NCBI GenBank assembly: GCA_963668585.1
Contig: OY764869.1
Location: forward strand, 992,001-1,056,000
Source of the DNA: Bin87 sp963668585
GTDB taxonomy: Bacteria > Chloroflexota > Dehalococcoidia > Lucifugimonadales > UBA3495
DNA length: 64,000 nt
Reading direction: 5' to 3'
In this document: piece by piece, positions 51,087-60,291 of the stretch
Layout: each line of letters begins with the position of its first letter
Position numbering within the stretch: position 1 is the first letter of the stretch
Notes under the pieces: model-generated
The model's input: only the letters and a program-made list of their open reading frames with translations
What the model was told of the DNA's origin: nothing
The model's database searches: none
Program-made: the position numbers and the translations under genes

Positions 51087-52100
51087 ATGGCTGCAACCGA
51101 CAGTGGCATGGGTGATGCCGAAATAAATATCGGCCCGCAGTACCGGCCCGACGCCGCTGCGTCCGACGTTGCGGCGCTGGATTCGCGGCCACGCACCATG
51201 TTCCGCGCGCCCCGTTGCGTCAACATCGACGAACTGGATGCCGACGTCGCGTTCATCGGGATGCCCTTTGACCAGGGCACCTTCGGCCGGCCCGGCGCAA
51301 GGTACGGCCCGGACGCGCTGCGCGACGCTCCCCGCGCCTATTCCTACCTCGATCCTCACGGACAGGGCAGGGACGCCGAGGGGTTCTTCGACGCGGACGC
51401 CGGCGACGAACTGCTCCGGGGCATCACCATGGCCGACTGCGGCAATGTGACCGTCGCGCCGTCCGACGTGGTGCATAACTTCCAGCGTCTGGCCGGCGTG
51501 GTGCAACGCGTGGCGCGGCGCGGCGCGATGCCGGTCATCATCGGCGGCGACCATGCCATCACTTTTCCGGCCGTGGCGGGCCTGGCCCAGTTCGCCCCGT
51601 TGGACATCGTCCATTTTGACGCCCACATGGACTATACGCACCACTATCACGGGGCGCTGCTGACCCACGGCAGCCCCATCCGCCGGTGCCACGAACTGGA
51701 ACACGTCCAGAACATCACGTCCATCGGCATCCGCTCGGTGCGCCGTGAGCCCTACGAAGAGGCGCTCAGCCACGGCAACGGCATCATCACCTCCCGCCAG
51801 TTTCGCGAAATGGGGCCGGAGGCGGTGGCGGAGAGCGTCCCCGTGGGGCGGAACCTCTACATCACCTTCGACGTGGACGCGCTGGATCCCACGCAGGCGC
51901 CGGGCACCGGCACTCCGGAGGTGGGCGGCCTGTTCTACGAGGAAGTCCGGCGCTGCCTGGAAACGCTGGTGCGACGCTCCAACCTGGTGGCCTTTGACGT
52001 CGTCGAGGTTGCGCCGCCCTACGACGTGTCTGACCTCACGGTTCAGGTGGCTGCCCGCCTGGTCATGGATATCCTGGCCGCCCGTTTCCCCTCCCGGTGA
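51087..52100 (+). CDS. agmatinase/arginase-family ureohydrolase
   Basis: A 337-residue Mn-dependent ureohydrolase. Metal ligands are complete: GGDHAIT, HFDAHMD, and FDVDALDPTQAPGTGTPE with DVD. GMPFDQGTFGRPGARYGP is characteristic of agmatinase and guanidino-acid hydrolases. The active-site flap has YTHHYHG. Substrate (agmatine, guanidinobutyrate or guanidinopropionate) is not resolved. The 337-residue length is at the long end of the family. GTGGAGAC precedes ATG 51087. It may follow the FAD oxidase in the same transcript. Confidence 0.87.
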   Translation: MAATDSGMGDAEINIGPQYRPDAAASDVAALDSRPRTMFRAPRCVNIDELDADVAFIGMPFDQGTFGRPGARYGPDALRDAPRAYSYLDPHGQGRDAEGFFDADAGDELLRGITMADCGNVTVAPSDVVHNFQRLAGVVQRVARRGAMPVIIGGDHAITFPAVAGLAQFAPLDIVHFDAHMDYTHHYHGALLTHGSPIRRCHELEHVQNITSIGIRSVRREPYEEALSHGNGIITSRQFREMGPEAVAESVPVGRNLYITFDVDALDPTQAPGTGTPEVGGLFYEEVRRCLETLVRRSNLVAFDVVEVAPPYDVSDLTVQVAARLVMDILAARFPSR

Positions 52101-52124
52101 CGCGTATCGTGAGGTCGTGCCCTC

Positions 52125-53255
52125 ATGCTGGAGACGGCATCCACCAAAGAATCGTCCTGCGTGGATAGCGCGGGCTACGGCCTGCTGGTGGGCTCGGCCG
52201 AGTTCTGCGCCGCGATTGAATCAGCGATCCTGTCCGCCCGGCGTCGCGCCCTGGTGCAGGTGATGACCTTCGAGTTGGATGCCGCCGGCGCGCGCCTGTG
52301 GGACACGTTGAAGCGATCGCCGGCCCGGGAGAAAGTCCTCTGCGTTGACGCGTTTTCCATGGTCAAGCTGAACGACAGCATGGCCTACGGGTTGCGGTAT
52401 TGGGCCGACCGCGATTTCCGCGACGAGGTTCGACGCACCCGCAGCCTGCTGCGGGCCGGCCACCGCGATGGCGTGAAGGTGGCGGTGACCAATCCGGTGG
52501 GCGCTCTCTGGCAGAAGTACCCGCTGCGCAACCACAAGAAACTCATGGTTGTCGATGACCGTGCCTTCCTGGGCGGCATCAACTTCAGCGAGCACAACTT
52601 TGCCTGGCACGACCTGATGCTGCAGACCGCCAACCCGCCGCTGGTGGAGGCGCTGGCCCAGGATATCAGGCTGTCGGTGGCGGGAGTCAACCAGACATCC
52701 GAGCAGACCGTCGGCGATGCGCGCCTGTACCTGCTGGACGGCCACAACAGTCGGGAGGCATACGAAGGCCTGTTCAATGAGATCACGGCGGCCCGGCGGT
52801 CGGTGACGGTGATATCCCCCTACCTGTCCAACCCGCTGCTGTCCCGGCTGCGTGGGTTGTCGTCGCGGCTCAGGGTCAGGATCATCAGCCCGGCGAGAAA
52901 CAACAAACCCATCATGCGGCGCGCGCTGACGCAGGCGGCGACGGGCGCCGATATGGAGGTGCTGCTGTACCAGCCGCAGATGTCGCACCTGAAAGCCGTG
53001 GTCATCGATGATGAGAAGTTGATGCTGGGCAGTTGCAACTTCGATTTCGTCGGCTACGAATTGCAGCAGGAGGTTGTGATATCGACGACCAACTCGGCCC
53101 TGGTGCGAGAGTTCCGGGAGCGGGTGCTGGAACCCACGCTGGCGCAATGCCAGCCGGCCGCTCAGGGCAAGGCCGGTCGGTTCCGGTGGTCGTCATGGGG
53201 GATGACGGCGGCGGAGTTGTACATCCGGGCGTTGCGGCGGTTGAGTTACCGGTAA
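52125..53255 (+). CDS. phospholipase D-like protein with two HKD motifs
   Basis: A 376-residue PLD-superfamily protein. First HKD-type motif: NHKKLMVVDDRAFLGGINFSEHNF; second: HLKAVVIDDEKLMLGSCNFDFVG. The two half-domains give one active site for phosphodiester transfer, as in cardiolipin synthases and bacterial PLDs. No N-terminal membrane helix is present, unlike standard cardiolipin synthase. It follows the ureohydrolase by 24 bases. Confidence 0.85.
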   Translation: MLETASTKESSCVDSAGYGLLVGSAEFCAAIESAILSARRRALVQVMTFELDAAGARLWDTLKRSPAREKVLCVDAFSMVKLNDSMAYGLRYWADRDFRDEVRRTRSLLRAGHRDGVKVAVTNPVGALWQKYPLRNHKKLMVVDDRAFLGGINFSEHNFAWHDLMLQTANPPLVEALAQDIRLSVAGVNQTSEQTVGDARLYLLDGHNSREAYEGLFNEITAARRSVTVISPYLSNPLLSRLRGLSSRLRVRIISPARNNKPIMRRALTQAATGADMEVLLYQPQMSHLKAVVIDDEKLMLGSCNFDFVGYELQQEVVISTTNSALVREFRERVLEPTLAQCQPAAQGKAGRFRWSSWGMTAAELYIRALRRLSYR

Positions 53256-53363
53256 CAGGCCAGGGTCTTGCGATTGTCTGCACACAGCGATTAGCGGCAG
53301 GCGTTCATGCGTACCCAGTTTGTCATTGCGATTTTTCCGATGAAATCCGCTGGTCAATCCGCC

Positions 53364-53400
53364 GTCCGCTCATGGTGAGGCTGTCGAACCACGAGCGGAC
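53364..53400. repeat. REP element (GTCCGCTC palindrome)
   Basis: A 37-bp palindrome with GTCCGCTC/GAGCGGAC ends, inner GGT/ACC pairs and the CTGTCGAA core, found between converging genes. It is the complete form of the repeat seen inside nadB and the capsid protease. Confidence 0.85.
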
Positions 53401-53483
53401 GTCATGCCGCCAGCATCCCAAAAAGCAGGGGCAACCGCGAGGGCTGCCCCCAGATCAGGCCACCGGCGGGATGCTGACGCCGG

Positions 53484-55031
53484 TCAGTCGCCCCGCAGCA
53501 TGAACTCGGACACGCGCTCGCCGATCATCATGGTGGTGACGTTGGTGTTGGCGCGGATGCAGTCGGGCATGATGGACGCGTCCACCACGCGGATATTCTC
53601 CAGCCCGTGCACCTTGCCATACTGGTCAACCACCGCCATGGGGTCCGAGGACGGCCCCATCTTGCAGGTGCAGGAGATGTGCTGGGCCGTGGACACGTTC
53701 CGGCGCAGCCAGAGGTCCAGCGTGTCGTCCGATGCCAGGTCGGAGTCCAGCGGTTCGGTGCGCTCCTGGATGATGTTTGCGAAGTCGCCATGCTCGCCCA
53801 ACTGTACCGCGATGCGGACGCCGTCGCGCAGACGCTTGCGGTCGAACTCCTCCTGGAGGTAGTTGTAGTCGAGGTAGGGCTGCTCGTGAGGATCGGTTGA
53901 GTTCAGGCGCAACTCGCCTGCGCCGACGGCGAGGTAGATGGACACCGACGCCCGGATGCCCATGGGCGCCATGCGGTCGCCGCCGCGGATCACCTGCTCG
54001 GTGGCGAAGGACGAGAAGATCATAATCATGTCGTTGCGCAGGTCCGAACCCTCGGCCGTGTACTTCAGGCACGTCTGGATGCGCGGGGCGAACCCGTCGA
54101 GGTTGAAGTCCGGCCTGGTGCGCCACGTGACCGGCACGATGGGATGGTCGCGCAGGTTCTGGCCCACGCCGGGGAGATCATGCACCACGGGGATGCCGTG
54201 GCCGCGCAGATGGTCGGCGGGGCCGACGCCCGACAGCATCAGCAACTGGGGCGAGGCAATCGCGCCGCCGCTGAGGACGATCAGGTCAGCCTCCACGGTG
54301 AATATCTCGCCGCCGCTCTCGACCATGACGCCGGTGGCCCGGTTGCCGTCGAAGATGACGCGATGCACGGTGCAGTTCGGCCGCAGCGTCAGGTTCAGGC
54401 GGTTGCGCGCCGGGTCCAGGTAGCCGAGGGCCGTGCTCCAGCGGATGCCGTTGGGGTTGTTGAACGGCGTCGGCCCGATTCCCGTGGAGTCGGGGCTGTT
54501 GTGGTCGTCGGTGTGCGGAAAGCCGTAGGCTCGGGCGGCGTTGTAGAAAGCGGACTGCGCCGGGAGCCATTCCTCGCGCTTGAAACGACGCGCGATGATG
54601 GGGCCGTCGTTGCCGTGAAAGTCATCGGAGAAGTCGGTGTCGGTTTCCAGGCGTCGGAAGCACCCGAGCAGGTTCTGGAAGGTCCACTCGTCATTCCCCA
54701 TGGCGGCCCAGCCGTCGTAGTCCTCCGGCACGCCGCGCAGGAACATCTGGCCGTTGATGGCGCTGGACCCGCCGGTGACCCGGCCGCGGGGCACCATGAT
54801 CTCCGGGTTCTCTGCCGTGCCGTGGCCGGTGAACTGCCAGTTGTGGTCGCTGGTCATCACGTCGGTGGCGGTGGCGTAACCGAATTTCACCTCGTCGGGC
54901 AGGTGGTCGAAGTTCGGGTAGTCGGGGCCCGCCTCCAGCAGCAGGACCGACCGGTTGGGGTCCTCGCTCATCCGGGTTGCAACGATGGAACCGGCCGAGC
55001 CGGCGCCGATCACGATAACGTCGTACTTCAA
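53484..55031 (-). CDS. GMC-family oxidoreductase, choline dehydrogenase-like
   Basis: A 515-residue FAD enzyme. Seen: KYDVIVIGAGSAGSIVATRMSEDP, MVPRGRVTGGSSAINGQMFLRG, LIVLSGGAIASPQLLMLSGVGP, and the closing CKMGPSSDPMAVVDQYGKVHGLENIRVVDASIMPDCIRANTNVTTMMIGER. The catalytic His is in STAQHISCTCKMG. It oxidises an alcohol; the natural substrate is unknown. The TTG start at 55031 has an ideal AAGGAGG site, so I use it instead of the longer frame to 55106. Confidence 0.9.
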   Translation of the reverse strand: MKYDVIVIGAGSAGSIVATRMSEDPNRSVLLLEAGPDYPNFDHLPDEVKFGYATATDVMTSDHNWQFTGHGTAENPEIMVPRGRVTGGSSAINGQMFLRGVPEDYDGWAAMGNDEWTFQNLLGCFRRLETDTDFSDDFHGNDGPIIARRFKREEWLPAQSAFYNAARAYGFPHTDDHNSPDSTGIGPTPFNNPNGIRWSTALGYLDPARNRLNLTLRPNCTVHRVIFDGNRATGVMVESGGEIFTVEADLIVLSGGAIASPQLLMLSGVGPADHLRGHGIPVVHDLPGVGQNLRDHPIVPVTWRTRPDFNLDGFAPRIQTCLKYTAEGSDLRNDMIMIFSSFATEQVIRGGDRMAPMGIRASVSIYLAVGAGELRLNSTDPHEQPYLDYNYLQEEFDRKRLRDGVRIAVQLGEHGDFANIIQERTEPLDSDLASDDTLDLWLRRNVSTAQHISCTCKMGPSSDPMAVVDQYGKVHGLENIRVVDASIMPDCIRANTNVTTMMIGERVSEFMLRGD

Positions 55032-55137
55032 AACGCGCCTCCTTGGTACCTGGAACGCCAATTGATACGCTGACACAACATTCGTATGAACATTGGCCGC
55101 AATCATACGGCAACACTGCGGACTTTTCCAACCTGGG

Positions 55138-56172
55138 TTATGCCAGGAACACGCTCAACGCCATGGTCGCGCCCACGGTGATGGCCGCGCCGGCCAGGTG
55201 TACGGGTCGCGGCCGCTCGCGGTTGATGGCCACGGCCAGCGCGATGGTGGCCACCGGGTGCGCGGCGGCGATGGGCGCGACCACCGACACCGGCGCGGCG
55301 TCAACTCCCAGGTTGTACCCGACGAATCCGGCCGCATCTATGATGCCCACCGCCGCCAGCAGCGTCCATCCGCGCCAATCGGTTGGGAATTGGATGGGCC
55401 GGCGACGCGCGGCGGCAAACGCGCCGGTGGGCGCCGTCGTCAACGCCCGCACCACCAGGACGGCCAGCATCGGCCCCGCCGCCTCCGTGGCCCGGTCGAA
55501 AAACGCCATGGCGATGCCAAGGCACAGCATGGTGCCCAGACCCCACGGCAAGCCGGAACTCACGTCGGACCCGGTCAACGGCCCCACCGACAGCAGCAGG
55601 ATGCCGGCGAGTATGGCCGCCATCAACGCCAACTGCGCCGGCGTCACCGTCTCCCCGAACAGGGCAACGGCGATCAGCACGGTGACCGCCAGCCACGCCG
55701 ATGCGGCGGAACTCACCACCGCCACTGCGCCGCGGGTCAGGCCGGTGTAGTACACCAGGTAGCCGACGCCCAGCACGCCGCCGGTCAGCGGCGCCCACAG
55801 CGCCAGCGCGGGCCAGTTGACCCGCAGTTCGCCGGCAGCAACCTCGGCGATGACGAACGCCAGCGGCAACGCCAGCCCGATTATCTGGGTCAGCAGGGTT
55901 GTGCTGACGCTGCCGATCCTCGCGGATGCGGAGCGGGCGAGGTAATCGGCGATTCCCCAGGCCAGCAGCCCGGAGAATCCCCAGTAGAATCCGGCGGCGG
56001 GAAGGTACAGGATGATCCTTTGACAGGCAGGCGCGGGCGATTTGGCGGCGTGGGCGCAGGATGCGGAATGTCGCCGTTTGGCATGGGGCACGCGGGCGAA
56101 TGGATCCGCCCCGGCGCGACCGAACGCATTGTGGCGGCACGGACATGATTGGGATGGGTAAGGGCGAGGCAT
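55138..56172 (-). CDS. EamA/DMT transporter, start uncertain
   Basis: The frame gives up to 344 residues, of which about 290 form ten helices of two EamA repeats (FYWGFSGLLAWGIADYLARSAS, TLLTQIIGLALPLAFVIAE, GAVAVVSSAASAWLAVTVLIAVALFGE, PVSVVAPIAAAHPVATIALAVAINRERP). The first 50 residues are Arg/Cys-rich, hydrophilic, and overlap a palindromic repeat; they are probably not translated. Likely initiation is near 56010-56095, at a GTG or a non-ATG codon after AAAGGA. The substrate is unknown. Confidence 0.75.
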   Translation of the reverse strand: MPRPYPSQSCPCRHNAFGRAGADPFARVPHAKRRHSASCAHAAKSPAPACQRIILYLPAAGFYWGFSGLLAWGIADYLARSASARIGSVSTTLLTQIIGLALPLAFVIAEVAAGELRVNWPALALWAPLTGGVLGVGYLVYYTGLTRGAVAVVSSAASAWLAVTVLIAVALFGETVTPAQLALMAAILAGILLLSVGPLTGSDVSSGLPWGLGTMLCLGIAMAFFDRATEAAGPMLAVLVVRALTTAPTGAFAAARRRPIQFPTDWRGWTLLAAVGIIDAAGFVGYNLGVDAAPVSVVAPIAAAHPVATIALAVAINRERPRPVHLAGAAITVGATMALSVFLA

Positions 56173-56183
56173 GCCTCGCCCCC
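56161..56183. repeat. palindromic repeat, GGGCGAGGCATGC family
   Basis: A near-perfect palindrome with arms AGGGCGAGGCA, the same family as at 27940. It lies between two minus-strand genes and overlaps the doubtful N-terminus of the EamA frame. Confidence 0.75.
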
Positions 56184-56253
56184 ACGGCGCCCACCGTGCG
56201 ATTTCCCAAACCCTGCCGGGGATTCAAAGGGGCAGAGGGTTGGGTTGGCGTCG

Positions 56254-56805
56254 TCAGATGGGCAGTTTGGGCTCGCCGCCGTCGGGAACGTCGATCTCAA
56301 AGGAGTTGGCGTTGAAGGCCAGCAGGGTGTAGTAGCCCATCAACGTCGCAATCTCGGTGACGCTCAATGCGCCGTACCGGTCGATGGCCGCCTGGAACGT
56401 GGCTTCGTTGACGCGGTGATTGTCGAAAAGCTCCGTTACGTAGTTCACCACGATCTGGAGATCGTCGGACAGTTGGGGCAGCGGCTTGCCGTCGCGAAGG
56501 TTGTCCACGAACTCGTCGCTGATGCCCTGCTGACGGGCGCGCGCCGCGTGGGCGTGCCAGATGTACTGGCAGTCCATGTTGCGGGCGGTGAGGATCATCA
56601 CCAGTTCCTGGATCTGCTTGGGAAGGGACGATTCGTCGCGCAGGTAGTTGACCAGGTAGTTGGAGCGCCGCCGCATTTCGGGACTGTTGATCATCGCGGA
56701 GCCGGGCCCGCTGTCAACCACGCCGCCCGAGTCGGCGGTTTCATGGTCAAATGCGTCTCTCAGTTGTTCGGGAACCTGATCGCGGGTGAGTATTGGTGTT
56801 CGCAT
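56254..56805 (-). CDS. carboxymuconolactone decarboxylase (CMD/AhpD-like) protein
   Basis: A 183-residue all-alpha protein. The core PKQIQELVMILTARNMDCQYIWHAHAARARQQGI matches the CMD family; in AhpD-like relatives the pattern is ExxC..C..H. Here only one Cys (DCQYIWHAH) is present, so a thiol-peroxidase activity through a CxxC pair is unlikely, and a decarboxylase or hydrolase-like role fits better. Gly-rich N-terminal section (DSGGVVDSGPGS) is unusual. It is monocistronic and reads toward the EamA gene. Confidence 0.8.
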   Translation of the reverse strand: MRTPILTRDQVPEQLRDAFDHETADSGGVVDSGPGSAMINSPEMRRRSNYLVNYLRDESSLPKQIQELVMILTARNMDCQYIWHAHAARARQQGISDEFVDNLRDGKPLPQLSDDLQIVVNYVTELFDNHRVNEATFQAAIDRYGALSVTEIATLMGYYTLLAFNANSFEIDVPDGGEPKLPI

Positions 56806-56882
56806 CGTTAGCCTCCCTCAGTTTTGCCAGATGATAGACGCGCATGACGACGGTTACAAGCGGCCGGCAACATCCACCCCAT

Positions 56883-56963
56883 CCGCTCATGGTGAGCCTG
56901 TCGAACCGCGGTCCGCTCACCGCGTCAACCTCCGCCCGCTCATGGTGAGCCTGTCGAACCACA
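56883..56963. repeat. two direct REP copies
   Basis: CCGCTCATGGTGAGCCTGTC begins copies at 56883 and 56936, both continuing GAACC and diverging afterwards. A third partial CCGCTCACC lies between them. This is the GTTCGACAGGCTCACC family. Confidence 0.85.
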
Positions 56964-57023
56964 GGTTGGGAGAACCATTAGTGATAGAATACGGGCACTT
57001 GCAGAGGGACAGGAGGGATGGCA

Positions 57024-57977
57024 ATGGCGACCGTCAATTCCGTGCAGGGGCCTTTGAATACCGACGATCTGGGATTCACCCTGAGCCATGAGCACGTGGG
57101 CACCAACGCCGCCGGGTTGCGGCACACCTATCCCGAGTTCATCGACCGCGACGGCATGCGGGAACAGTCCATCGCCGCCATGCGGGCCGTGCGCGAGGAC
57201 GGCGTCCGGACGGTCGTTGACGTAAGCACCTTCGACCTGGGACGCGACGTGATCCTGATGCGCGAGGTGGCCGAGGGCAGCGGCATGCAGATCATCGCGG
57301 CCACCGGCAACCACCTGGCCGTCCCCAGACCCTTCGGCGACGTGTCGCCGGACGTGATCGCCGAACTGTACGTCCGCGAAATCGAGGAGGGCATCGAGGG
57401 CACCGGCATCAAGGCGGGGATCATCAAGGTTGCCAGCGACGAGGGCGGCATCACCGGCCCGCAGGAGGTTGTGCTGCGCGCGGCGGCGCGGACGCAGAAG
57501 GCCACCGGATTGCCCATCTCCACGCATACGTGGTCGCCCGAAAGAATCGGCGAGGCACAGGTGCGCATCCTTGAAGAAGAGGGCGTTGACCTGAACCGGG
57601 TGTACATCGGCCACAGCAACGACGACACCGACCTGGAATACCTGCTGGGTCTGCTCAACAAGGGGGTCTGGCTCGGGCTGGACCGGTATCCGGGCGGGAC
57701 CAGGCCGGGCACGCCCAACTGGGAGCAGCGCACCGAGGTGGCCAAGGCCCTCATGGACGCCGGCTTCACCCACCGCATCTTCCTATCCCACGACTACTCG
57801 GTGCCCAAGGCCCGGCACGGCGCGGAGGTGCAGGAGCAACGGAGGCGCGCCAACCCCGACGGCTACAACTTCATTCCGCGCCACGTCCTGCCACGGCTCA
57901 GGGAGATGGGCGCATCGGACGCCGATATCCATCAGATCACGGTGGAAAACCCGCGCCGTTTTTTCGCGGGTGAGTAG
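57024..57977 (+). CDS. phosphotriesterase-family metallohydrolase
   Basis: A 317-residue TIM-barrel amidohydrolase. Metal ligands: HxH in FTLSHEHVG, the bridging Lys in GIIKVASDEG, His in ISTHTW, His in YIGHSND and Asp in FLSHDYS. All are present, so it should be active as a lactonase or esterase; phosphotriesterase activity itself is often minor in this family. ATG 57024 is seven bases after AGGAGG; ATG 57018 is too close to it. A TAGAAT -10-like box lies just upstream. It begins a run of plus-strand genes to 62 kb. Confidence 0.87.
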   Translation: MATVNSVQGPLNTDDLGFTLSHEHVGTNAAGLRHTYPEFIDRDGMREQSIAAMRAVREDGVRTVVDVSTFDLGRDVILMREVAEGSGMQIIAATGNHLAVPRPFGDVSPDVIAELYVREIEEGIEGTGIKAGIIKVASDEGGITGPQEVVLRAAARTQKATGLPISTHTWSPERIGEAQVRILEEEGVDLNRVYIGHSNDDTDLEYLLGLLNKGVWLGLDRYPGGTRPGTPNWEQRTEVAKALMDAGFTHRIFLSHDYSVPKARHGAEVQEQRRRANPDGYNFIPRHVLPRLREMGASDADIHQITVENPRRFFAGE

Positions 57978-58025
57978 CGGCGCGTGACGGTATCGGTCGA
58001 GTGTCGCAAACAAGGAAGCAGGCCG

Positions 58026-58373
58026 ATGATGCAAAGAGGAGAACCGCTGCCGGCGGACGCCAAAACAACCATTCAATGGTCGGATCACGCGCCGGGATCT
58101 GTTGAAATGTTGGAACAGCGGCCAGCGGAACAAACAGCGCGCGACCTCGCCGGCCTGAAGGATTATGGCGAGCGGTGCCAGCGATTGGAAGATATGCGCT
58201 CCGAATTGACGGAGAAATATCCTGACCGGTGGGTGGCCCTGACCGAAGCCAACACACAGGTGGTGGCCGACACCATCACGGAACTAGTTACGAAAATTGA
58301 GCAAGGCGGTGGGCGTCCCGGTTATGCCGCGAGGAAATTCATGAATTCTCAGCCACGACGGCATATCCTGTGA
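58026..58373 (+). CDS. small DUF5678-like protein paired with a retropepsin-like protease
   Basis: A 115-residue protein, mostly helical. The end YPDRWVALTEANTQVVADTITELVTKIEQ...SQPRRHIL resembles DUF5678 (ypGkWVA...iL). Its C-terminal four bases overlap the next gene's GTG, an arrangement common to DUF5678/aspartyl-protease cassettes. Function is unknown; antitoxin or adaptor is a guess. ATG 58026 has a AAGCAGG site. Confidence 0.65.
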   Translation: MMQRGEPLPADAKTTIQWSDHAPGSVEMLEQRPAEQTARDLAGLKDYGERCQRLEDMRSELTEKYPDRWVALTEANTQVVADTITELVTKIEQGGGRPGYAARKFMNSQPRRHIL

Positions 58374-58774
58374 TTGCCGGGTACTTCACGCCGACCGGAC
58401 TCCCCTATGTAACAGGGCATTTGGCTTTACCCCGGCTGGGTATCGCCGGTCCGGTGGATTTCCTGGTCGATACGGGCGCGGTCACAACCGTCCTGCATCC
58501 TGGTGACGGGATCGCTCTGGGTTGCTCTTTTGATGAACTGCTGAGTCCGGTGTTGTACGAGGGCGTGGGCGGCACACATACCTACTACCGCGAAACCGCG
58601 GTGGTCATATTTGACGACGGTGGCTCTGAAGTCGGACTCAGGTTTGAACTCGCCGTCGCCAAACCGAACCCGCTGGTTGATAGCCTGGACTCCCTGCTGG
58701 GCCGCGACATCCTCAACCGCCTGCGGATGGATTACGATTTTCCGCAGGGCCGGCTTGAGTTGGTGCAGTCTTGA
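58370..58774 (+). CDS. retropepsin-like aspartyl protease
   Basis: A 134-residue single-domain aspartyl protease fold. The catalytic motif is FLVDTGAVTTVL at about residues 31-42; the flap strand is near THTYYRETAVVIF and the terminal helix LLGRDILNRLRMDYDF is the ILG-type element of retropepsins. It would act as a homodimer. The GTG start overlaps the DUF5678-like stop, and its own stop overlaps the TTG of the MFS gene, so all three are translationally coupled. Confidence 0.78.
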   Translation: MIAGYFTPTGLPYVTGHLALPRLGIAGPVDFLVDTGAVTTVLHPGDGIALGCSFDELLSPVLYEGVGGTHTYYRETAVVIFDDGGSEVGLRFELAVAKPNPLVDSLDSLLGRDILNRLRMDYDFPQGRLELVQS

Positions 58775-60288
58775 TTGCATCGTTGGCCAGCGGCCCGCGG
58801 TTCAAGTGGTACGTCTTCACCGCCATGGCGGTGGGCACCTTCGCATCGGTCGTTGACCACGGCAGCGTCGGCGTGGCGCTGCCCTCCATAGCGACCCACT
58901 TCCACACCGGCATTCCCAGCGTGCAATGGCTGATGATCGGCTTCGCCATGACGATCATCGCCCTGCTGCTGCCCATGGGCCGCCTGGCCGACCTCATCGG
59001 CGCGAAACGGGTGTACCTGATGGGTTCGCTGGTGATCATCGTGGGCTCAATTGCGGCCGGCACGTCCACCGATCTGGCGGTGTTGATAGTATCGCGCCTG
59101 CTGCAGGGAACCGGCGCGGCCATGACCCAGGGCACCGGCATGGCCATCATGATCGCAACGTTTCCGGCGGGCGAGCGTGGCAAGGCCATCGGGCTGATCA
59201 TGACCATGGTGGGAACGGGAGCGGTGGCAGGCCCGGCGCTGGGCGGTTTCCTGGTTGACGCCTTCGGCTGGCGTTCCGTTTTCTTCGCCACGGTGCCGAT
59301 GATGATCGCCAGCATCGCCATGGCGCTGGCGGTGCTGCCCGGGGGAAATGATGGCGGCCGGGCCCGCAGCGCCAACCGCGTGAGGTTCGATTGGCTGGGG
59401 GCATTCCTGTCGTCCAGCGCGCTGCTCGCGCTGCTGCTGGGCATATCCAACGCGCACCGGACCGGGTGGACTTCGCCGCCGATACTGGCCGCCGTCGTCG
59501 TTTTCGTGGTGCTGCTGGCGACCTTCGTGTGGTGGGAACTGCGCTGCTCCGGCCCGATGCTGGAGTTGCGATTGTTCCGGCGCAGGAACTTCTTCCTGGG
59601 CGTCACGGCCAACTACCTGATGTTCATGGGAAGCTCGGCGGTGCTGTTCATGACGCCGTTCTATCTGCAAAACGTGCTGGGATACAAAGCGTCGATGGCC
59701 GGCCTGGCCGTGGTGCCGGGAGCCATGTGCATGGCCATCCTGGGCCCGCTCAGCGGCCGGCTGTCGGACCGCTTTGGGTGGCGCAAGTTCACCGTGGCGG
59801 GACTCATCCTCTCCTCCACGGGCATTGCCATCCTGTCGCGCATAAGCGCCGATTCATCGCTGTTGCACGTCATCCCCGCGCTGATGCTGACCAGCAGCGG
59901 CATGGGAACCTTCTACTCTCCCAACTCCAGTTCCATCCTGAGCGCGGTGGAAAGGGACGCGCACGGGGTGATTTCGGGACTGGTGAACCTGATACGCAAC
60001 GCCGGCAACGTGGTCAGCATCGCCGTCGCCACGGCCATTGTCACCGCGACCATGGGGTCCCTGGGCTACGAACCCAGCCTGGACGCGGTGCGCAACGGGA
60101 GCGTGACCGGCGTGGGCGCGGCCTTTACTGTCGGCCTCAAATACGCTTACATTACCATGATGGGCTCGCTGCTGGTGGCGCTGTTCCTTTCGGCGTTGCC
60201 CACGCATCGAGAAGGACAGACCGGGCCGGCTCCGGCCCCGGCGGAACCTGCGCCTCGCCCGGTGGCGAGCCAGGCACAGGAGGACTGA
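58771..60288 (+). CDS. DHA2-type MFS exporter (EmrB/QacA family)
   Basis: A 505-residue transporter with 14 predicted helices, MFS signature GRLADLIGAKRVYLMG after helix 2, and motif C (GTGAVAGPALGGFLVDAFGWRSVFFATVP). Typical DHA2 features continue with IRNAGNVVSIAVATAIV. It probably expels drugs or a toxic metabolite by proton antiport. The TTG start overlaps the preceding stop. The C-terminus is Pro/Ala-rich. The TPP enzyme follows by three bases. Confidence 0.88.
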   Translation: MIASLASGPRFKWYVFTAMAVGTFASVVDHGSVGVALPSIATHFHTGIPSVQWLMIGFAMTIIALLLPMGRLADLIGAKRVYLMGSLVIIVGSIAAGTSTDLAVLIVSRLLQGTGAAMTQGTGMAIMIATFPAGERGKAIGLIMTMVGTGAVAGPALGGFLVDAFGWRSVFFATVPMMIASIAMALAVLPGGNDGGRARSANRVRFDWLGAFLSSSALLALLLGISNAHRTGWTSPPILAAVVVFVVLLATFVWWELRCSGPMLELRLFRRRNFFLGVTANYLMFMGSSAVLFMTPFYLQNVLGYKASMAGLAVVPGAMCMAILGPLSGRLSDRFGWRKFTVAGLILSSTGIAILSRISADSSLLHVIPALMLTSSGMGTFYSPNSSSILSAVERDAHGVISGLVNLIRNAGNVVSIAVATAIVTATMGSLGYEPSLDAVRNGSVTGVGAAFTVGLKYAYITMMGSLLVALFLSALPTHREGQTGPAPAPAEPAPRPVASQAQED

Positions 60289-60291
60289 AAC

